The notes: generated by a model not told the origin, from the sequence alone. A DNA stretch of 38,431 nt from an uncultured Caulobacteraceae bacterium (GCA_903923135.1 CAIXWN010000010.1:1-38431), one strand, 5' to 3'. Shown: positions 23,842-33,505, counted from the stretch's first letter. Numbers and translations are program-made.

Positions 23842-25950
23842 ATGACCTCTCCCGCCCCGCCTCGTCCCCGCAAGGACCCCCGCCGGATCGAACAGCTCGG
23901 CCGTGTTCGCCTCGACGACTACGCCTGGATGAAGGACGCCAACTGGCAGACCGTCCTGCGCGATCCATCGGCGCTCGATCCGGAGATCCGCGCCCATCTG
24001 GAAGCCGAGAACGCGTATCTGAAGGCCGTGCTCGCACCGACCGAAGCCCTGCAGGCGACGCTGTTCGAGGAGATGAAGGGGCGTCTGAAGGCCGACGACT
24101 CCTCGGTTCCCACGCCGGACGGCCCCTTCGACTACTTCAGCCGCTACGAGGCCGGCGCCCAGCATCCCCGGCGCGTTCGCCGCCCGCGCGGGCAGGACAG
24201 CGGCGAGGAGGTTCTCCTGGACGAGGAGGTCGAGGCGCGGGGCAAGGCCTACTATGCGGTGGACGCCGCCGCACACTCCCCCGACCACGGCCTCTACGCC
24301 TGGGCGGTCGACGACCAGGGCTCGGAATACCACCGCATCCATCTACGGGACCTGGCCACCGGCGAGGTTCTGCCTGACGGTCCGGAGAGCGCCTCCGGAT
24401 CCTTTGTGTTCTCGCCAGATTCGGTCTGGCTGTTCTGGGTATGGCGGGACGAGAACGCCCGCCCGGCCCGGGTCTTCCGCCGTCCGGCGCGGGGCGGCGA
24501 GGACGTGCTGGTGTATGAAGAGTCCGATGAGGGGATGTTCCTGGGCGTCGGAGTGACCGCCGACGACAGCCACATCGTCATTGGTGCGCACAATCAGGAA
24601 ACCAGCGAGGAATGGCTGATTCCTGCGGCCGATCCGCTGTCGCCCCCGGTGCTCGCCCAGGCGCGGCAGGCCGGTGTCCGCTACGACCTGGACCACTGGT
24701 CCGACCGTTGGGTAATGCGCACAAACGCCGACGGCGCGGTGGACTTCAAGCTGATGACCTGCGCCCGCACGGTTCCCTCGCCGGACGGCTGGCGGGAATG
24801 GATCGGCCACCAGCCCGGTCGGCTGATCGCCGGCATGGCGCTTTTCCGGGATCATCTGGTCAGGCTGGAACGACAGAACGCCTGCGACCGTCTGGTCGTC
24901 ATGAACCGTGGCGACGCCGCCGGGGGCGGCCATGTGGTCGCCTTTGACGAGCCGGCCTGCGCCCTCAACCTGAGCGGCGGCTATGAATACGACACGACCG
25001 TCACCCGGTTCGTCTATCAGTCGCCCACCACGCCGCGGCAATGGTTCGACTACGACATGGCCACCCGCCAGCGGACCCTGCGCAAGACCCAGGTGGTCCC
25101 GTCAGGGCATGACCCGGCCCTCTATGAGGTCCGCCGGCTGTGGGCCCCGGCGGCGGATGGCGAGAGCGTGCCCCTCACCGTGCTGATGAGGCGTGGAACG
25201 CCCCTGGATGGCTCGGCGCCCTTGCTGCTGTACGGCTATGGGGCCTATGGCTATCCCCATACGCCGAGCTTCTCCACCCAGGCCCTGAGCCTTGTGGACC
25301 GGGGCTGGATCTGGGCCGGCGCCCACATCCGAGGCGGCTCCGACAAGGGCTGGGGATGGTTCCTGGACGGCCGGCGCTTCGCCAAGAAGAACACCTTCAC
25401 CGATTTCATCGCCTGCGCCGAGCATCTTGCCGCAGAGGGCTATGGTTCGGCCGGTCGGATCGCCGCCTATGGTGGCTCGGCGGGGGGACTGCTGGTGGGC
25501 GCCGTGGCCAATATTCGCCCGGACCTGTGGGGCGCCATCATCGCCGCGGTGCCCTTCGTCGACGTTCTGAACACCATGAGCGACCTGAGCCTGCCGCTGA
25601 CGCCGCCGGAGTGGCCCGAGTGGGGCAACCCCCTGGAGGATGCGGCCGCCTACGACTACATCGCCAGCTACAGTCCCTATGACAACGTGAACGACCTGCC
25701 ATACCCTGCCGTCCTGGCCCGCGCCGGCCTGTGCGACCCGCGTGTCACCTGGTGGGAGCCTGAGAAGTGGGTCGCGAGGCTGCGGGACCACACCACCGGG
25801 CCGGCCCCAATCCTGCTCAGCACCAATCTTGAGGCCGGACACGGTGGCGCCTCGGGGCGGTTCGATCACCTCAAGGAGGTGGCGCTCGACTACGCTTTCG
25901 CCATCTGGGCCATCACGCCGGAGCGCCTCACCGACAAGGGGGCGGCATGA
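23842..25950 (+). CDS. ptrB: Oligopeptidase B (prolyl oligopeptidase family S9)
   Basis: A 702-residue serine peptidase that cleaves short peptides after Arg or Lys. The N-terminal beta-propeller part (about residues 1-420) starts KDPRRIEQLGRVRLDDYAWM, the family signature. The hydrolase domain has LLLYGYGAYGYPHTPSF, the nucleophile in YGGSAGGLLVGAV (Ser546), the acid in AGLCDPRVTWWEP (Asp632) and the base in LEAGHGGASGRF (His667). There is no signal peptide; the enzyme is normally cytosolic. The ATGA overlap with the following acetyltransferase shows that the two are co-translated. Start assignment is supported by a GAGGGA just upstream, although it is very close. Confidence 0.95.
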   Translation: MTSPAPPRPRKDPRRIEQLGRVRLDDYAWMKDANWQTVLRDPSALDPEIRAHLEAENAYLKAVLAPTEALQATLFEEMKGRLKADDSSVPTPDGPFDYFSRYEAGAQHPRRVRRPRGQDSGEEVLLDEEVEARGKAYYAVDAAAHSPDHGLYAWAVDDQGSEYHRIHLRDLATGEVLPDGPESASGSFVFSPDSVWLFWVWRDENARPARVFRRPARGGEDVLVYEESDEGMFLGVGVTADDSHIVIGAHNQETSEEWLIPAADPLSPPVLAQARQAGVRYDLDHWSDRWVMRTNADGAVDFKLMTCARTVPSPDGWREWIGHQPGRLIAGMALFRDHLVRLERQNACDRLVVMNRGDAAGGGHVVAFDEPACALNLSGGYEYDTTVTRFVYQSPTTPRQWFDYDMATRQRTLRKTQVVPSGHDPALYEVRRLWAPAADGESVPLTVLMRRGTPLDGSAPLLLYGYGAYGYPHTPSFSTQALSLVDRGWIWAGAHIRGGSDKGWGWFLDGRRFAKKNTFTDFIACAEHLAAEGYGSAGRIAAYGGSAGGLLVGAVANIRPDLWGAIIAAVPFVDVLNTMSDLSLPLTPPEWPEWGNPLEDAAAYDYIASYSPYDNVNDLPYPAVLARAGLCDPRVTWWEPEKWVARLRDHTTGPAPILLSTNLEAGHGGASGRFDHLKEVALDYAFAIWAITPERLTDKGAA

Positions 25951-26489
25951 TCCTGCGCGACGCCACGGTCGACGACGCCGCGGCCCTGGCGGCGATCTAT
26001 GGCCACCATGTGCTGCACGGCCTCGGCACCTTCGAGGAGACGCCGCCCGGCGCGGACGAGATGATCGGCCGCCTGGGGGCGGTCCAGGCCCGCGGATTGC
26101 CCTATCTGGTGGCCCAGACCGATCGGGTGATCGGTTTCGCCTATGCGACGCCGTTCCGCCTGCGCGCCGCCTACCGCTACACGGTCGAGGACAGCATTTA
26201 TGTGGCGCCTGACCAGCGGGGGCTGGGCGTCGGCAAGCGGCTCGTCGGCGAGGTTATGCAACGCTGCGAGGCGCTTGGTCTGCGCCAGATGATCGCCATT
26301 GTCGGCGACAGCGCCAACGCCGCCTCCATCGGTCTCCACCGCTCGCTGGGATTCGAGCTGAAGGGGGTCATGCCCTCGGTCGGCTTCAAGCACGGTCGCT
26401 GGGTGGACATCGTCTGGATGCAGCGTCAGCTCAACAGGGGCGACGCGGGGCCCCCGTCAGCGCCCGGGCTCGATCTCGCCGGAGCCTGA
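25947..26489 (+). CDS. GNAT N-acetyltransferase (phosphinothricin/methionine-sulfoximine type)
   Basis: A 180-residue acetyl-CoA-dependent N-acetyltransferase. The pyrophosphate-binding loop is DQRGLGVGKRLV (residues 89-100), with FRLRAAYRYTVEDSIYVAP before it and a closing segment NAASIGLHRSLGFELKGVMPSVGFKHGRWVDIVWMQ, characteristic of the Pat/MnaT branch that acetylates phosphinothricin or methionine sulfoximine/sulfone. The natural substrate is unknown. The ATG overlaps the oligopeptidase B stop (ATGA). Its last 33 bases run into the 3' end of the DUF2339 gene on the other strand, so the extra C-terminal GDAGPPSAPGLDLAGA is probably under little constraint. Confidence 0.92.
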   Translation: MILRDATVDDAAALAAIYGHHVLHGLGTFEETPPGADEMIGRLGAVQARGLPYLVAQTDRVIGFAYATPFRLRAAYRYTVEDSIYVAPDQRGLGVGKRLVGEVMQRCEALGLRQMIAIVGDSANAASIGLHRSLGFELKGVMPSVGFKHGRWVDIVWMQRQLNRGDAGPPSAPGLDLAGA

Positions 26490-29468
26490 TGCCGGACCCG
26501 GTGGGGCGGCCTTGCGGGCGCCCGCATCCAGCCGGCGGGCGGCGAGCGCGCCCAGGATCAGCAGGGCGCCCAGGGCCAGGAAGGATCCTGCCCGGATCAC
26601 ACCCTGCAGATTGGCCATGTCGAACAGGAAGACCTTGAGCGTGGCGCTCAGCAGCACGCCCAGGCCCAGCCACCTCAAAATCCGGTCGCCGGCCTGCGCG
26701 CCCGCCGCCAGCACGACCAGGCCGAACAGGGCCCAGGCCGCCGAATAGGTCCAGGTCTCGACGCCGGCCTCGGCCAACGCCGTTCTCACGGCCAGTCCAT
26801 GGAAGCCGAATCGGATCGCCACGGTCAGGCCGGCGAACAGTTCGAGGACGACAGCGACCTTGGCCGTCCCGACGAGACGCGGTTCGCCGGTCGCGTCGCG
26901 CCGGGTCAGCAGGGCCGTCAGGCCGATCGCGGCGGCGAGGGCGGTGAAATAGGCGGTCGGCATTGCGAAATCGATGTCGATGGGTCCCCACCAGGGGTTG
27001 GAGCCGTCGATCGCCAGCCAGGCCGAAGCTGCCAGCGCCAGCCATCGACAGGCCGAGGCCGCCGCGCGGGTGCGGCGTCCGAACGGCCCGCCGAAATCGC
27101 GGTCGACCACGGCGGTGGGCGCCCAAGCGAAGATCAGCAGAGCCAGCCCATAGGTCGCCGCCTCGGCAAAGCCGACCGGCCCGTCGCTGATCATCGGATG
27201 GTGGTAGAGCCGCCGTGTCTCCAGGATCGCCCACAGCAGGCCGAACATCAGACTCGCGGCGGCGCTGGCCCGGGCGACCCACACCTGTCCCCGGCCGAGG
27301 CGCCAGGCGCCCGCCGCCAGCAAGAGGGCCGGCGCCAGATAGGCGAGGGTCATCTCGTCGACGATCGGCGGACCGGTCACTCTCAAGGGCGGTGCGCCGC
27401 CCCAGTCGGTTGGCCAGCCCCACCATGGATTGATGAACAGTCCGCTGATCATCAGACCGTGCGCCGCCCCTAAGGCCAGGAACGCCGGCCCGCGCGCGCG
27501 CGCGAAAGGTGTCGGACCGCCGCGCACCGTCAGACCCAGGCCGGCCGTGAGCAGCAACAGGCTGCGCAGGGCCGCCTCGGTGAAGAGGTCGATGCCGGGT
27601 TGTCCTGCCGCATCGCGCAGGGCCAGCCTGCGCAGGATCAGGAAGCTGGTGATCAGGCCGGTCAGAATCACCGCGGTCGAGACGGTCTCACGGGCCGTCA
27701 CGGGGCGATCCCTGCCGTCCAGCGCCCGCCAGGCGAGGAGCTGAATCACCAGGGCGGCGACGCCGCTCGCGCCGATCTGGGCCTCGGTGAGACGGCCGGC
27801 GAGGGCGGCGCCCGTCACATCGACCGAGAGCAAGGCCAGAACGCTGACAAGGACCGCCAGGGCCGCCGACTCGACCACGCCGCGCCAAGGCAGGCGCCGC
27901 GCAAGCACGGCGAGGGCCAGACCGAGCGCCGCATAGTCGCCTGGCTCGGCCAGCGGCAGGACGCCACTGTGGATCGCCAGGCCAAGACTCTCCGATCCGG
28001 CCGCGAACCACGCCGCCAGGGTAAGATCATGCCTCACGTTCGCCGAGCGGCCGGCGATCAGGGTCGCCCCGGCATAGAACACCGCCGCGGACCCAAGAAA
28101 CAGCCAGGGACCGCCACCGGCGCCTGCCAGAGGCGCGCGCAGGAAGGTCAGGCCCGCCGCGGCGGCGGCCGCGCCGATGACGCCGACCCGGCTCTTCGCC
28201 TCAACCCTCAGTGTAAGAAGCAAACCGGAGGCCGCCAGGGTGGCGATCGGGACCAGGAACCAGGTCGGAGCGTTAGGCCACAGGCCCGCGGGCGTGACCC
28301 CGGCATGGGCGATGGCGATCAGGCCCAGGGCGACCGCGGGCGCCAGCAGACTGGCGCCCGCCACCTGCCCCTGCCGAACGGCCGCCGCGGTCAGGGCCGC
28401 CAGCGCCGCGCCGCAAAGGGCGACGCCGACGAGCTGGGCCTGAAGATCGGCCAGCGACAGCAGACCCCAGATCGCGCTCGCGCCGATCAGGCTGACGGCG
28501 GGCAGGCTCACCCTGAAGCCCTCGGGTCTGGGAAATGGCGACAGGACCAAGGTCAGGGCGGGAATGGCCGTCAGCAGGCCGGCGACACCGAGGGTGTCTC
28601 CGGCCCCTGCCCGATGCCATATCCACGCCGCCGCCCCGAGCAGGACGAGTATCCCTGCGCGCCACCAGCCTCGCCGCCCACAGGCCGCCAGGCCGGCGCC
28701 GGCGACGACGACCAGATAGCCATCCAGCGTCACGCCGATCCAGTTCTGCGGCTGGCAGATGGCCGGGGCGGCGAACGCGCCGAGGATCGCCACCACCGCC
28801 AGAGCTTCCCCATGAACGAGGGCCAGGCCCAGCAGGCCCAGGGAGCAGGCGCCCAGCAGGCCCGCCGCCAACGTCAGCGGAAGGAAGTGGTAGAGGCCGT
28901 AAGCCGCCCAGACCGCCGCATAGAGCGTGGCGGCGCCGGCGCCGCTGGCGGCGGCGGCCGCGAGCAGATGGCGCCCGCCGGGAATCGCCACGCGCTGACG
29001 GCGGATCGCTTCGCCTGCTCCGATCATGAGCAGGCCCAGAGTCACCGCCGCGCCGATCCGACGTTCGGGCGTGAACAGACCCGACTGCGCCGCATAGGCC
29101 ACCAGCAGCGCGCCCCCGAGAGCCAGCGCGCCGCCGCCCAGCCAGGCCAGACCGTTCTCCGAAATCCATTTGACCAGGTTCACCTGCGGTGGCGGCGGCG
29201 GCGGCGAAACGGCCCGGGTCCGGGCGATCGCATGCGCTTCGGAGGCGAGGGCGGGCGGAACGGAGTTGGTCTGGAGCGCCGGCGCCGGGCTGGGAAAGCT
29301 GGCAGCGTTGGGTCTGGGCGTCGAGGCGGCGGGCGCGGCGACCGGGGCCGGTTCGCGCCCTGGCGCGCCGCCATGACGCAGGTCTCGCAGGGACTGTTCG
29401 GCCCTGGCCAGGCGGATCTGGATCACCAGCAACCAGACGCCCAGGGCGATCAGAGTCAGCCACGTCAT
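26457..29468 (-). CDS. Giant DUF2339 integral membrane protein
   Basis: A 1003-residue inner-membrane protein of the DUF2339 family. The order is: one N-terminal membrane helix (LTLIALGVWLLVIQI), a short charged helix (RLARAEQSLRDLRHGG), an Ala/Pro-rich linker to about residue 95, then about 25-30 hydrophobic helices to the C-terminus. WISENGLAWLGGGALALGG at the start of the helical part is typical of the family. Function is unknown; no catalytic motif is visible. ATG at 29466-29468 has GGGGA upstream. Its 3' end overlaps the GNAT gene by 33 bases on the opposite strand, and it is divergent from the S10 peptidase gene over 229 bases. Confidence 0.92.
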   Translation of the reverse strand: MTWLTLIALGVWLLVIQIRLARAEQSLRDLRHGGAPGREPAPVAAPAASTPRPNAASFPSPAPALQTNSVPPALASEAHAIARTRAVSPPPPPPQVNLVKWISENGLAWLGGGALALGGALLVAYAAQSGLFTPERRIGAAVTLGLLMIGAGEAIRRQRVAIPGGRHLLAAAAASGAGAATLYAAVWAAYGLYHFLPLTLAAGLLGACSLGLLGLALVHGEALAVVAILGAFAAPAICQPQNWIGVTLDGYLVVVAGAGLAACGRRGWWRAGILVLLGAAAWIWHRAGAGDTLGVAGLLTAIPALTLVLSPFPRPEGFRVSLPAVSLIGASAIWGLLSLADLQAQLVGVALCGAALAALTAAAVRQGQVAGASLLAPAVALGLIAIAHAGVTPAGLWPNAPTWFLVPIATLAASGLLLTLRVEAKSRVGVIGAAAAAAGLTFLRAPLAGAGGGPWLFLGSAAVFYAGATLIAGRSANVRHDLTLAAWFAAGSESLGLAIHSGVLPLAEPGDYAALGLALAVLARRLPWRGVVESAALAVLVSVLALLSVDVTGAALAGRLTEAQIGASGVAALVIQLLAWRALDGRDRPVTARETVSTAVILTGLITSFLILRRLALRDAAGQPGIDLFTEAALRSLLLLTAGLGLTVRGGPTPFARARGPAFLALGAAHGLMISGLFINPWWGWPTDWGGAPPLRVTGPPIVDEMTLAYLAPALLLAAGAWRLGRGQVWVARASAAASLMFGLLWAILETRRLYHHPMISDGPVGFAEAATYGLALLIFAWAPTAVVDRDFGGPFGRRTRAAASACRWLALAASAWLAIDGSNPWWGPIDIDFAMPTAYFTALAAAIGLTALLTRRDATGEPRLVGTAKVAVVLELFAGLTVAIRFGFHGLAVRTALAEAGVETWTYSAAWALFGLVVLAAGAQAGDRILRWLGLGVLLSATLKVFLFDMANLQGVIRAGSFLALGALLILGALAARRLDAGARKAAPPGPASGSGEIEPGR

Positions 29469-29697
29469 GAGCAGTCCCCGCGCCCGTCGATCGTGGTGGA
29501 GGCTAGACCCGCGCCGCGGTCATGGACAGGGGCGTCGTTCAGGTTAGACCTAGGGGCGCCGCAGCGGTTCGGGGTTGACCCCGGTCGGGCGGCAAGCCCG
29601 CCGTCGGGATTTTGTTCGCCTGGAGTGGGCCCTCGGCGTTTCGATTTTCCCCAGGTGCGGTCTAAGATCACGGGGTTCTGTGTGTGGGGGTCTGGCG

Positions 29698-31404
29698 ATG
29701 CGCGTACTGAGTTGGCTTGTGGCGTCTGTCTTCCTGGCGGCCGGCGCGGCGGGCGCCCAGGTCGCGCCGGGCGGCCCCGATGCGTCGATGGCCGCCCACG
29801 GCAAGGCCGCCTCGGCGGAGGGTCCTCCAGGCCTGGCGCCGGTCGGTGCGCCGGAAGGCGGCAAGACGGATTCCGCCTGCGATGCCCTCGGCGCCGTCGG
29901 CGACAGCAGTCGGACCGCCAACCCGCGCGCCGACCGCGCCCGTTGCCGCAAGCTGACCGACGCCGAGATCGCCACCGCGCCGGTCGTCGAGATCCGTCGG
30001 GCCTCGCGGCACCAGGCGGTGATCGGCGGTCGGCCCCTGGCCTATACCGCCACGGCCGGCACGCTGACCGTCCGTGACGACGAGGGCAAGCCGACGCTCA
30101 GCCTGTTCTACGTCGCCTACACGGCGGACGCCGGCCAGGGCCCCGCGCGTCCGGTGACCTTCCTTTACAACGGCGGCCCGGGCTCCTCGACGGTGTGGCT
30201 GCACATGGGCTCGCTCGGTCCGGTGCGTGTGGTTACCGACAGCCCCAGGGCCACCCGCGGCGCGCCGTTCGCCATCGTCCCCAACAACGAAAGCCTGCTC
30301 GACAGGTCCGATCTGGTGTTCATCGATGCGCCGGGCGCCGGGTTTTCCCGGCCGCTGGGCGATACGAAGCTGTCGGCCTTCTGGGGCACCGACCCGGACA
30401 TCGACGCCTTCGCCCGCGGGATCGAACGCTATCTGACCGTCTATGACCGCTGGAATTCGCCGAAGTTCATCTTTGGGGAATCCTATGGCACCACCCGCTC
30501 GGCCGGACTGTCCTACCGCCTGCAGCAGGACGGCGTGCAGCTCAATGGCGTGATGCTGCTGTCGTCGATTCTCAACTACGGCCGGCGTGACCCCGGTTTC
30601 GACCAGGAACTGATCAACTACATGCCGTCCTATGCGGCGGCGGCGGCCTACCATGGGCGCCTGGCCAGCCCGCCGGCCGATCTCGCGGCCTTCCTGCGCG
30701 AGGTCCGGGAGTTCGCTCGTGGGCCCTACGCCCTGGCCCTGGCCAAGGGTCATGACCTCGACGCCGCCGAGCGGCAGGCGATCGCCCAGCGCATGGCGGC
30801 CTACACAGGCCTGCCGCTGGACTACATCCTGCGCGCGGATCTACGGGTGACGCCGGGGCGGTTTCGCAAGGAATTGCTGCGCGACCAGCGTCTGACCCTG
30901 GGTCGCTACGACGCCCGCTTCACCGGCGAGGATGTGGACGCCGCCGGCGAGACGCCGGAGTACGATCCGTCGGATACGGGGATCACCGGGGCCTACGTCT
31001 CGGCCTTCCACCACTACCTCACCGCGGATCTCGGCTTCACCACCGACCTGACCTATCGGCCCACCTACTACTCGGCCGGGGTCGCCTGGGATTTCCGTCA
31101 CCGGGCGCCGGGCGGTCGTGGCGAGAACGACAACACGCCGGCCGACGTGGCCGTGGACCTGTCGGCGGCGATGCGAGAGAATCCGCACCTGCTGGTCTAT
31201 TCCCTCAACGGGCTGTACGACTTCGCCACGCCGTTCTTCGGCACCGAATACGACCTGGGACACATGCAGCTTGACCCTGCGGTGAAGGGCAATGTTCGGT
31301 TCGCCTACTATCCCTCCGGGCACATGGTCTATCTCAACACCGAGGCCCTCAAGGCGATGAAGGCCGATCTGGCCCGCTTCTACGACGAGGCGGCGTCGAA
31401 GTAG
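29698..31404 (+). CDS. Exported S10-type serine carboxypeptidase-like protein
   Basis: A 568-residue protein of the peptidase S10 family (carboxypeptidase Y-like). An N-terminal signal peptide (MRVLSWLVASVFLAAGAAGA) and a low-complexity linker precede the alpha/beta hydrolase. Family marks are FLYNGGPGSSTVWLHMGSLGP (residues 155-175, oxyanion region), FIDAPGAGFS, the nucleophile in IFGESYGTTR (Ser262), the acid in NGLYDFATP (Asp508) and the base in YPSGHMVYL (His542). All three catalytic residues are present, so an active periplasmic or secreted peptidase is likely. ATG at 29698 fits the signal peptide start, though only a GGGGG run is seen upstream. It converges on the caspase-like gene. Confidence 0.92.
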   Translation: MRVLSWLVASVFLAAGAAGAQVAPGGPDASMAAHGKAASAEGPPGLAPVGAPEGGKTDSACDALGAVGDSSRTANPRADRARCRKLTDAEIATAPVVEIRRASRHQAVIGGRPLAYTATAGTLTVRDDEGKPTLSLFYVAYTADAGQGPARPVTFLYNGGPGSSTVWLHMGSLGPVRVVTDSPRATRGAPFAIVPNNESLLDRSDLVFIDAPGAGFSRPLGDTKLSAFWGTDPDIDAFARGIERYLTVYDRWNSPKFIFGESYGTTRSAGLSYRLQQDGVQLNGVMLLSSILNYGRRDPGFDQELINYMPSYAAAAAYHGRLASPPADLAAFLREVREFARGPYALALAKGHDLDAAERQAIAQRMAAYTGLPLDYILRADLRVTPGRFRKELLRDQRLTLGRYDARFTGEDVDAAGETPEYDPSDTGITGAYVSAFHHYLTADLGFTTDLTYRPTYYSAGVAWDFRHRAPGGRGENDNTPADVAVDLSAAMRENPHLLVYSLNGLYDFATPFFGTEYDLGHMQLDPAVKGNVRFAYYPSGHMVYLNTEALKAMKADLARFYDEAASK

Positions 31405-31419
31405 ACGGACGGGTCCGTC
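31404..31419. terminator. Hairpin between convergent genes
   Basis: GACGGA and TCCGTC pair around CGGG immediately after the S10 gene stop. It sits in the 27-base gap between two converging genes and could act in both directions, but there is no T-run on either side. Confidence 0.35.
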
Positions 31420-31431
31420 GGGGGCGGTGTC

Positions 31432-33105
31432 CTAAGGCGGGTTTCGCGCCAGCCACTGCCGGGCCATGTCGTCCCCCTGCGAGGCCGACTTGCCGATCAG
31501 GGCCCGCGCCTGAACGGGATCGCGATCGACGCCCCGGCCGGAAGCGTACAACAGGCCTAGCCGGTATTGCGCGCGGGGGTGGCCCTGCTCGGCGGCGAGC
31601 CGGAACCATCGAGCCGCCTCGGCAGGGTCCCGTTGAACGCCCAGCCCCTCGAGATAGAGGTTGCCGAGGTTGGTCTGGCCTTGGGCGTCGCCCTGGGTGG
31701 CCGCCATCTGATACCAGCGTCGGGCCTCGACAACGTCCTGGGTTACCCCTGAACCGCGTTCATAGAGCAGACCCAGGTTGACCTGGGCGCCTGCCTGACC
31801 GCGGGCGGCGGCCTTCTCCCACCATGACCTGGCCTGACTCCAGTCCTGGGGAACACCCCTGCCGTAGCCAAACAGGTTGCCGATATTGTTCCAGGCGCGC
31901 GCATCACCCTGCGCCGCGGCGAGCCGGTACCAGCGCATCGCTTCGGCGTAGTCCTGGCTCACGCCCTGACCCGTGGCGTAGAGAAGGCCGAGGCCCCACT
32001 GCCCCGTGGCCGAATCCTTGGCCGCAGCCTGCCGGAACCATCGAAGGGCGTCGGCGTAGGCCTTGGCCTGCAGGGCGGCCATGCCCCGGCCGGCGTCGTC
32101 GGCGTTGACCTGCGGCGCCTGCGGGCCGCGCGTCATCGGGACCTGGGGCGGTCTGACGGCGGCGTGCGTCGCTGCGCTCTCGGCCAGCTTGGCCTTCGCG
32201 AGGGCGGCGTAGACACCCCCGGGATACTGGTCGAGATAGGCCTTCAGTTGCGCCGGGTCGCCGACGTCGACCGTCTGCCAAAAGGTGATCTCTACAGTTC
32301 TGGGGTCCGGCGGCAGGGCGGCGGGTGCGGCGGGGGCGCCCTGGGACGGCGCGGTCAGGAAATAGCCGGCGCCGCCGATGGAGTCATAGTTGCTGGGTTC
32401 CTGCCGCCCGCCGGTCGCCTTGAGCACGTCGTCGTGCACCTCACCGAACAGGATGCGCACATCGACGCCGGTCTCCGTCAGATGTCTGGCCAGGGCGGTG
32501 GCGTAGGGGCTGTCTCCGTCGGCGCCGTCGGATGAGGTCGAACCTTCCCGGGCCGCATAGGCGATCAGCATGCCGCTCGCCGCCGCCGGTCGCGCAAGGC
32601 CGACGCTGATCGCCCGCTGGGCGTTGGTCCGACGCATGGTGTCGAGAAAGGGATTGTTGCGGCAGGCGTCGAGGACCACGACCTTCAGGCGATGGGCGCG
32701 ACCCACGGCGGTCAGCGCTCGGTCCACGGGGACGGCCTCGTATTCGACGTCTGTGTCGGCCGCCAGGGTGGCGTCGACAGGAATCAGGTAGTTGGTCCCG
32801 CCGATTTCCATGCCGTGTCCGGCGAAATAGATCAGGGCGACGTCGGCTTCGGCGGAGTCGCGGGCGAAGGTCTTGAGCGCGTCGGTCAGTCCGTCGCGAC
32901 CGAGGTCGGTGAGGCTGGTCACGGTGAAGCCGACATGCGCCAGGGCCGCCGAGATCTTCGCCGCATCGTTTACTGGATTGGCCAGACGGCCGCCGTGGGC
33001 GTAGCTGGAGTTGCCGATCACCAGTGCCATACGCGTCTCCGCCAGGGCGGGACAGGCCATGAACATCGCCGCGGCGAGGACGGCGGACCTCGCAAGTCGC
33101 ATCAT
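31432..33105 (-). CDS. Exported caspase-like (C14) protein with Sel1 repeats
   Basis: A 557-residue protein: signal peptide (to about residue 22, ALA/ET), a caspase/metacaspase-like p20 domain, a linker, then about six Sel1-like repeats (roughly residues 340-550). The domain begins RMALVIGNSSYAHGGRLANP; the catalytic dyad is His97 in YFAGHGMEIGG and Cys148 in VVLDACRNNPF. The Sel1 repeats show the usual 36-residue period, as in WRLGLLYATGQGVSQDYAEA-like units (for example NLGNLYLEGLGVQRDPAEAA). Metacaspases cleave after basic residues, while many bacterial homologues are uncharacterised. The signal peptide places it outside the cytosol. It has its own 619-bp upstream gap, shared with the ATPase gene. 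ATG at 33105 has no clear Shine-Dalgarno sequence; the second Met codon is adjacent. Confidence 0.92.
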   Translation of the reverse strand: MMRLARSAVLAAAMFMACPALAETRMALVIGNSSYAHGGRLANPVNDAAKISAALAHVGFTVTSLTDLGRDGLTDALKTFARDSAEADVALIYFAGHGMEIGGTNYLIPVDATLAADTDVEYEAVPVDRALTAVGRAHRLKVVVLDACRNNPFLDTMRRTNAQRAISVGLARPAAASGMLIAYAAREGSTSSDGADGDSPYATALARHLTETGVDVRILFGEVHDDVLKATGGRQEPSNYDSIGGAGYFLTAPSQGAPAAPAALPPDPRTVEITFWQTVDVGDPAQLKAYLDQYPGGVYAALAKAKLAESAATHAAVRPPQVPMTRGPQAPQVNADDAGRGMAALQAKAYADALRWFRQAAAKDSATGQWGLGLLYATGQGVSQDYAEAMRWYRLAAAQGDARAWNNIGNLFGYGRGVPQDWSQARSWWEKAAARGQAGAQVNLGLLYERGSGVTQDVVEARRWYQMAATQGDAQGQTNLGNLYLEGLGVQRDPAEAARWFRLAAEQGHPRAQYRLGLLYASGRGVDRDPVQARALIGKSASQGDDMARQWLARNPP

Positions 33106-33369
33106 CTGTTCGCCTCGTCCCGCGGACCAAGCCGCCCGCCGTGCCTTAGCACAAGGACATTTGACCTGCAGGCTGCGCTCGCACAGGACGCGGATCGTGT
33201 CGCCGCTGACCTCTCAGCCCGCGAACGCCCGAATTCAGGCCGGAAGGCGATGTCCGATCCTTTCTTAACGGCTCCGAAAGCCCTGATGATCGCCACAGCT
33301 CTGCATTCGGCGTTGCCGCCTATACACGATTGAAGCGAGGCGCGAATCGATTTCGCAAGATCATAATTG

Positions 33370-33396
33370 GTTAATAGTCACGTTAACAATTGTGAC
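33370..33396. promoter_or_regulatory. Overlapping inverted repeats, CtrA-like
   Basis: GTTAA and TTAAC are inverted around eight bases (33370-33387), and GTCAC/GTGAC are inverted around ten bases (33377-33396), with a GTTAAC palindrome shared by both. The first resembles the CtrA box TTAA-N7-TTAA but with one extra base of spacing. It is a good operator candidate; the protein is unknown. Confidence 0.4.
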
Positions 33397-33505
33397 GAAC
33401 ACCTGTGGGAAGGCTATTTTCACGGAAACGTGATGAACGTTCTCTCGGTCATTCTGGGGTGCGCGTTGACTCAGGTGCAGTTTGACAAAATGGTGACTCG
33501 TGACC

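Noticed and set aside
27600-29697. Plus-strand frame of about 800 codons opposite the DUF2339 gene
   Set aside because: It is an antisense shadow rich in Arg, Gln and Gly; the DUF2339 frame has clear periodic hydrophobic helices.
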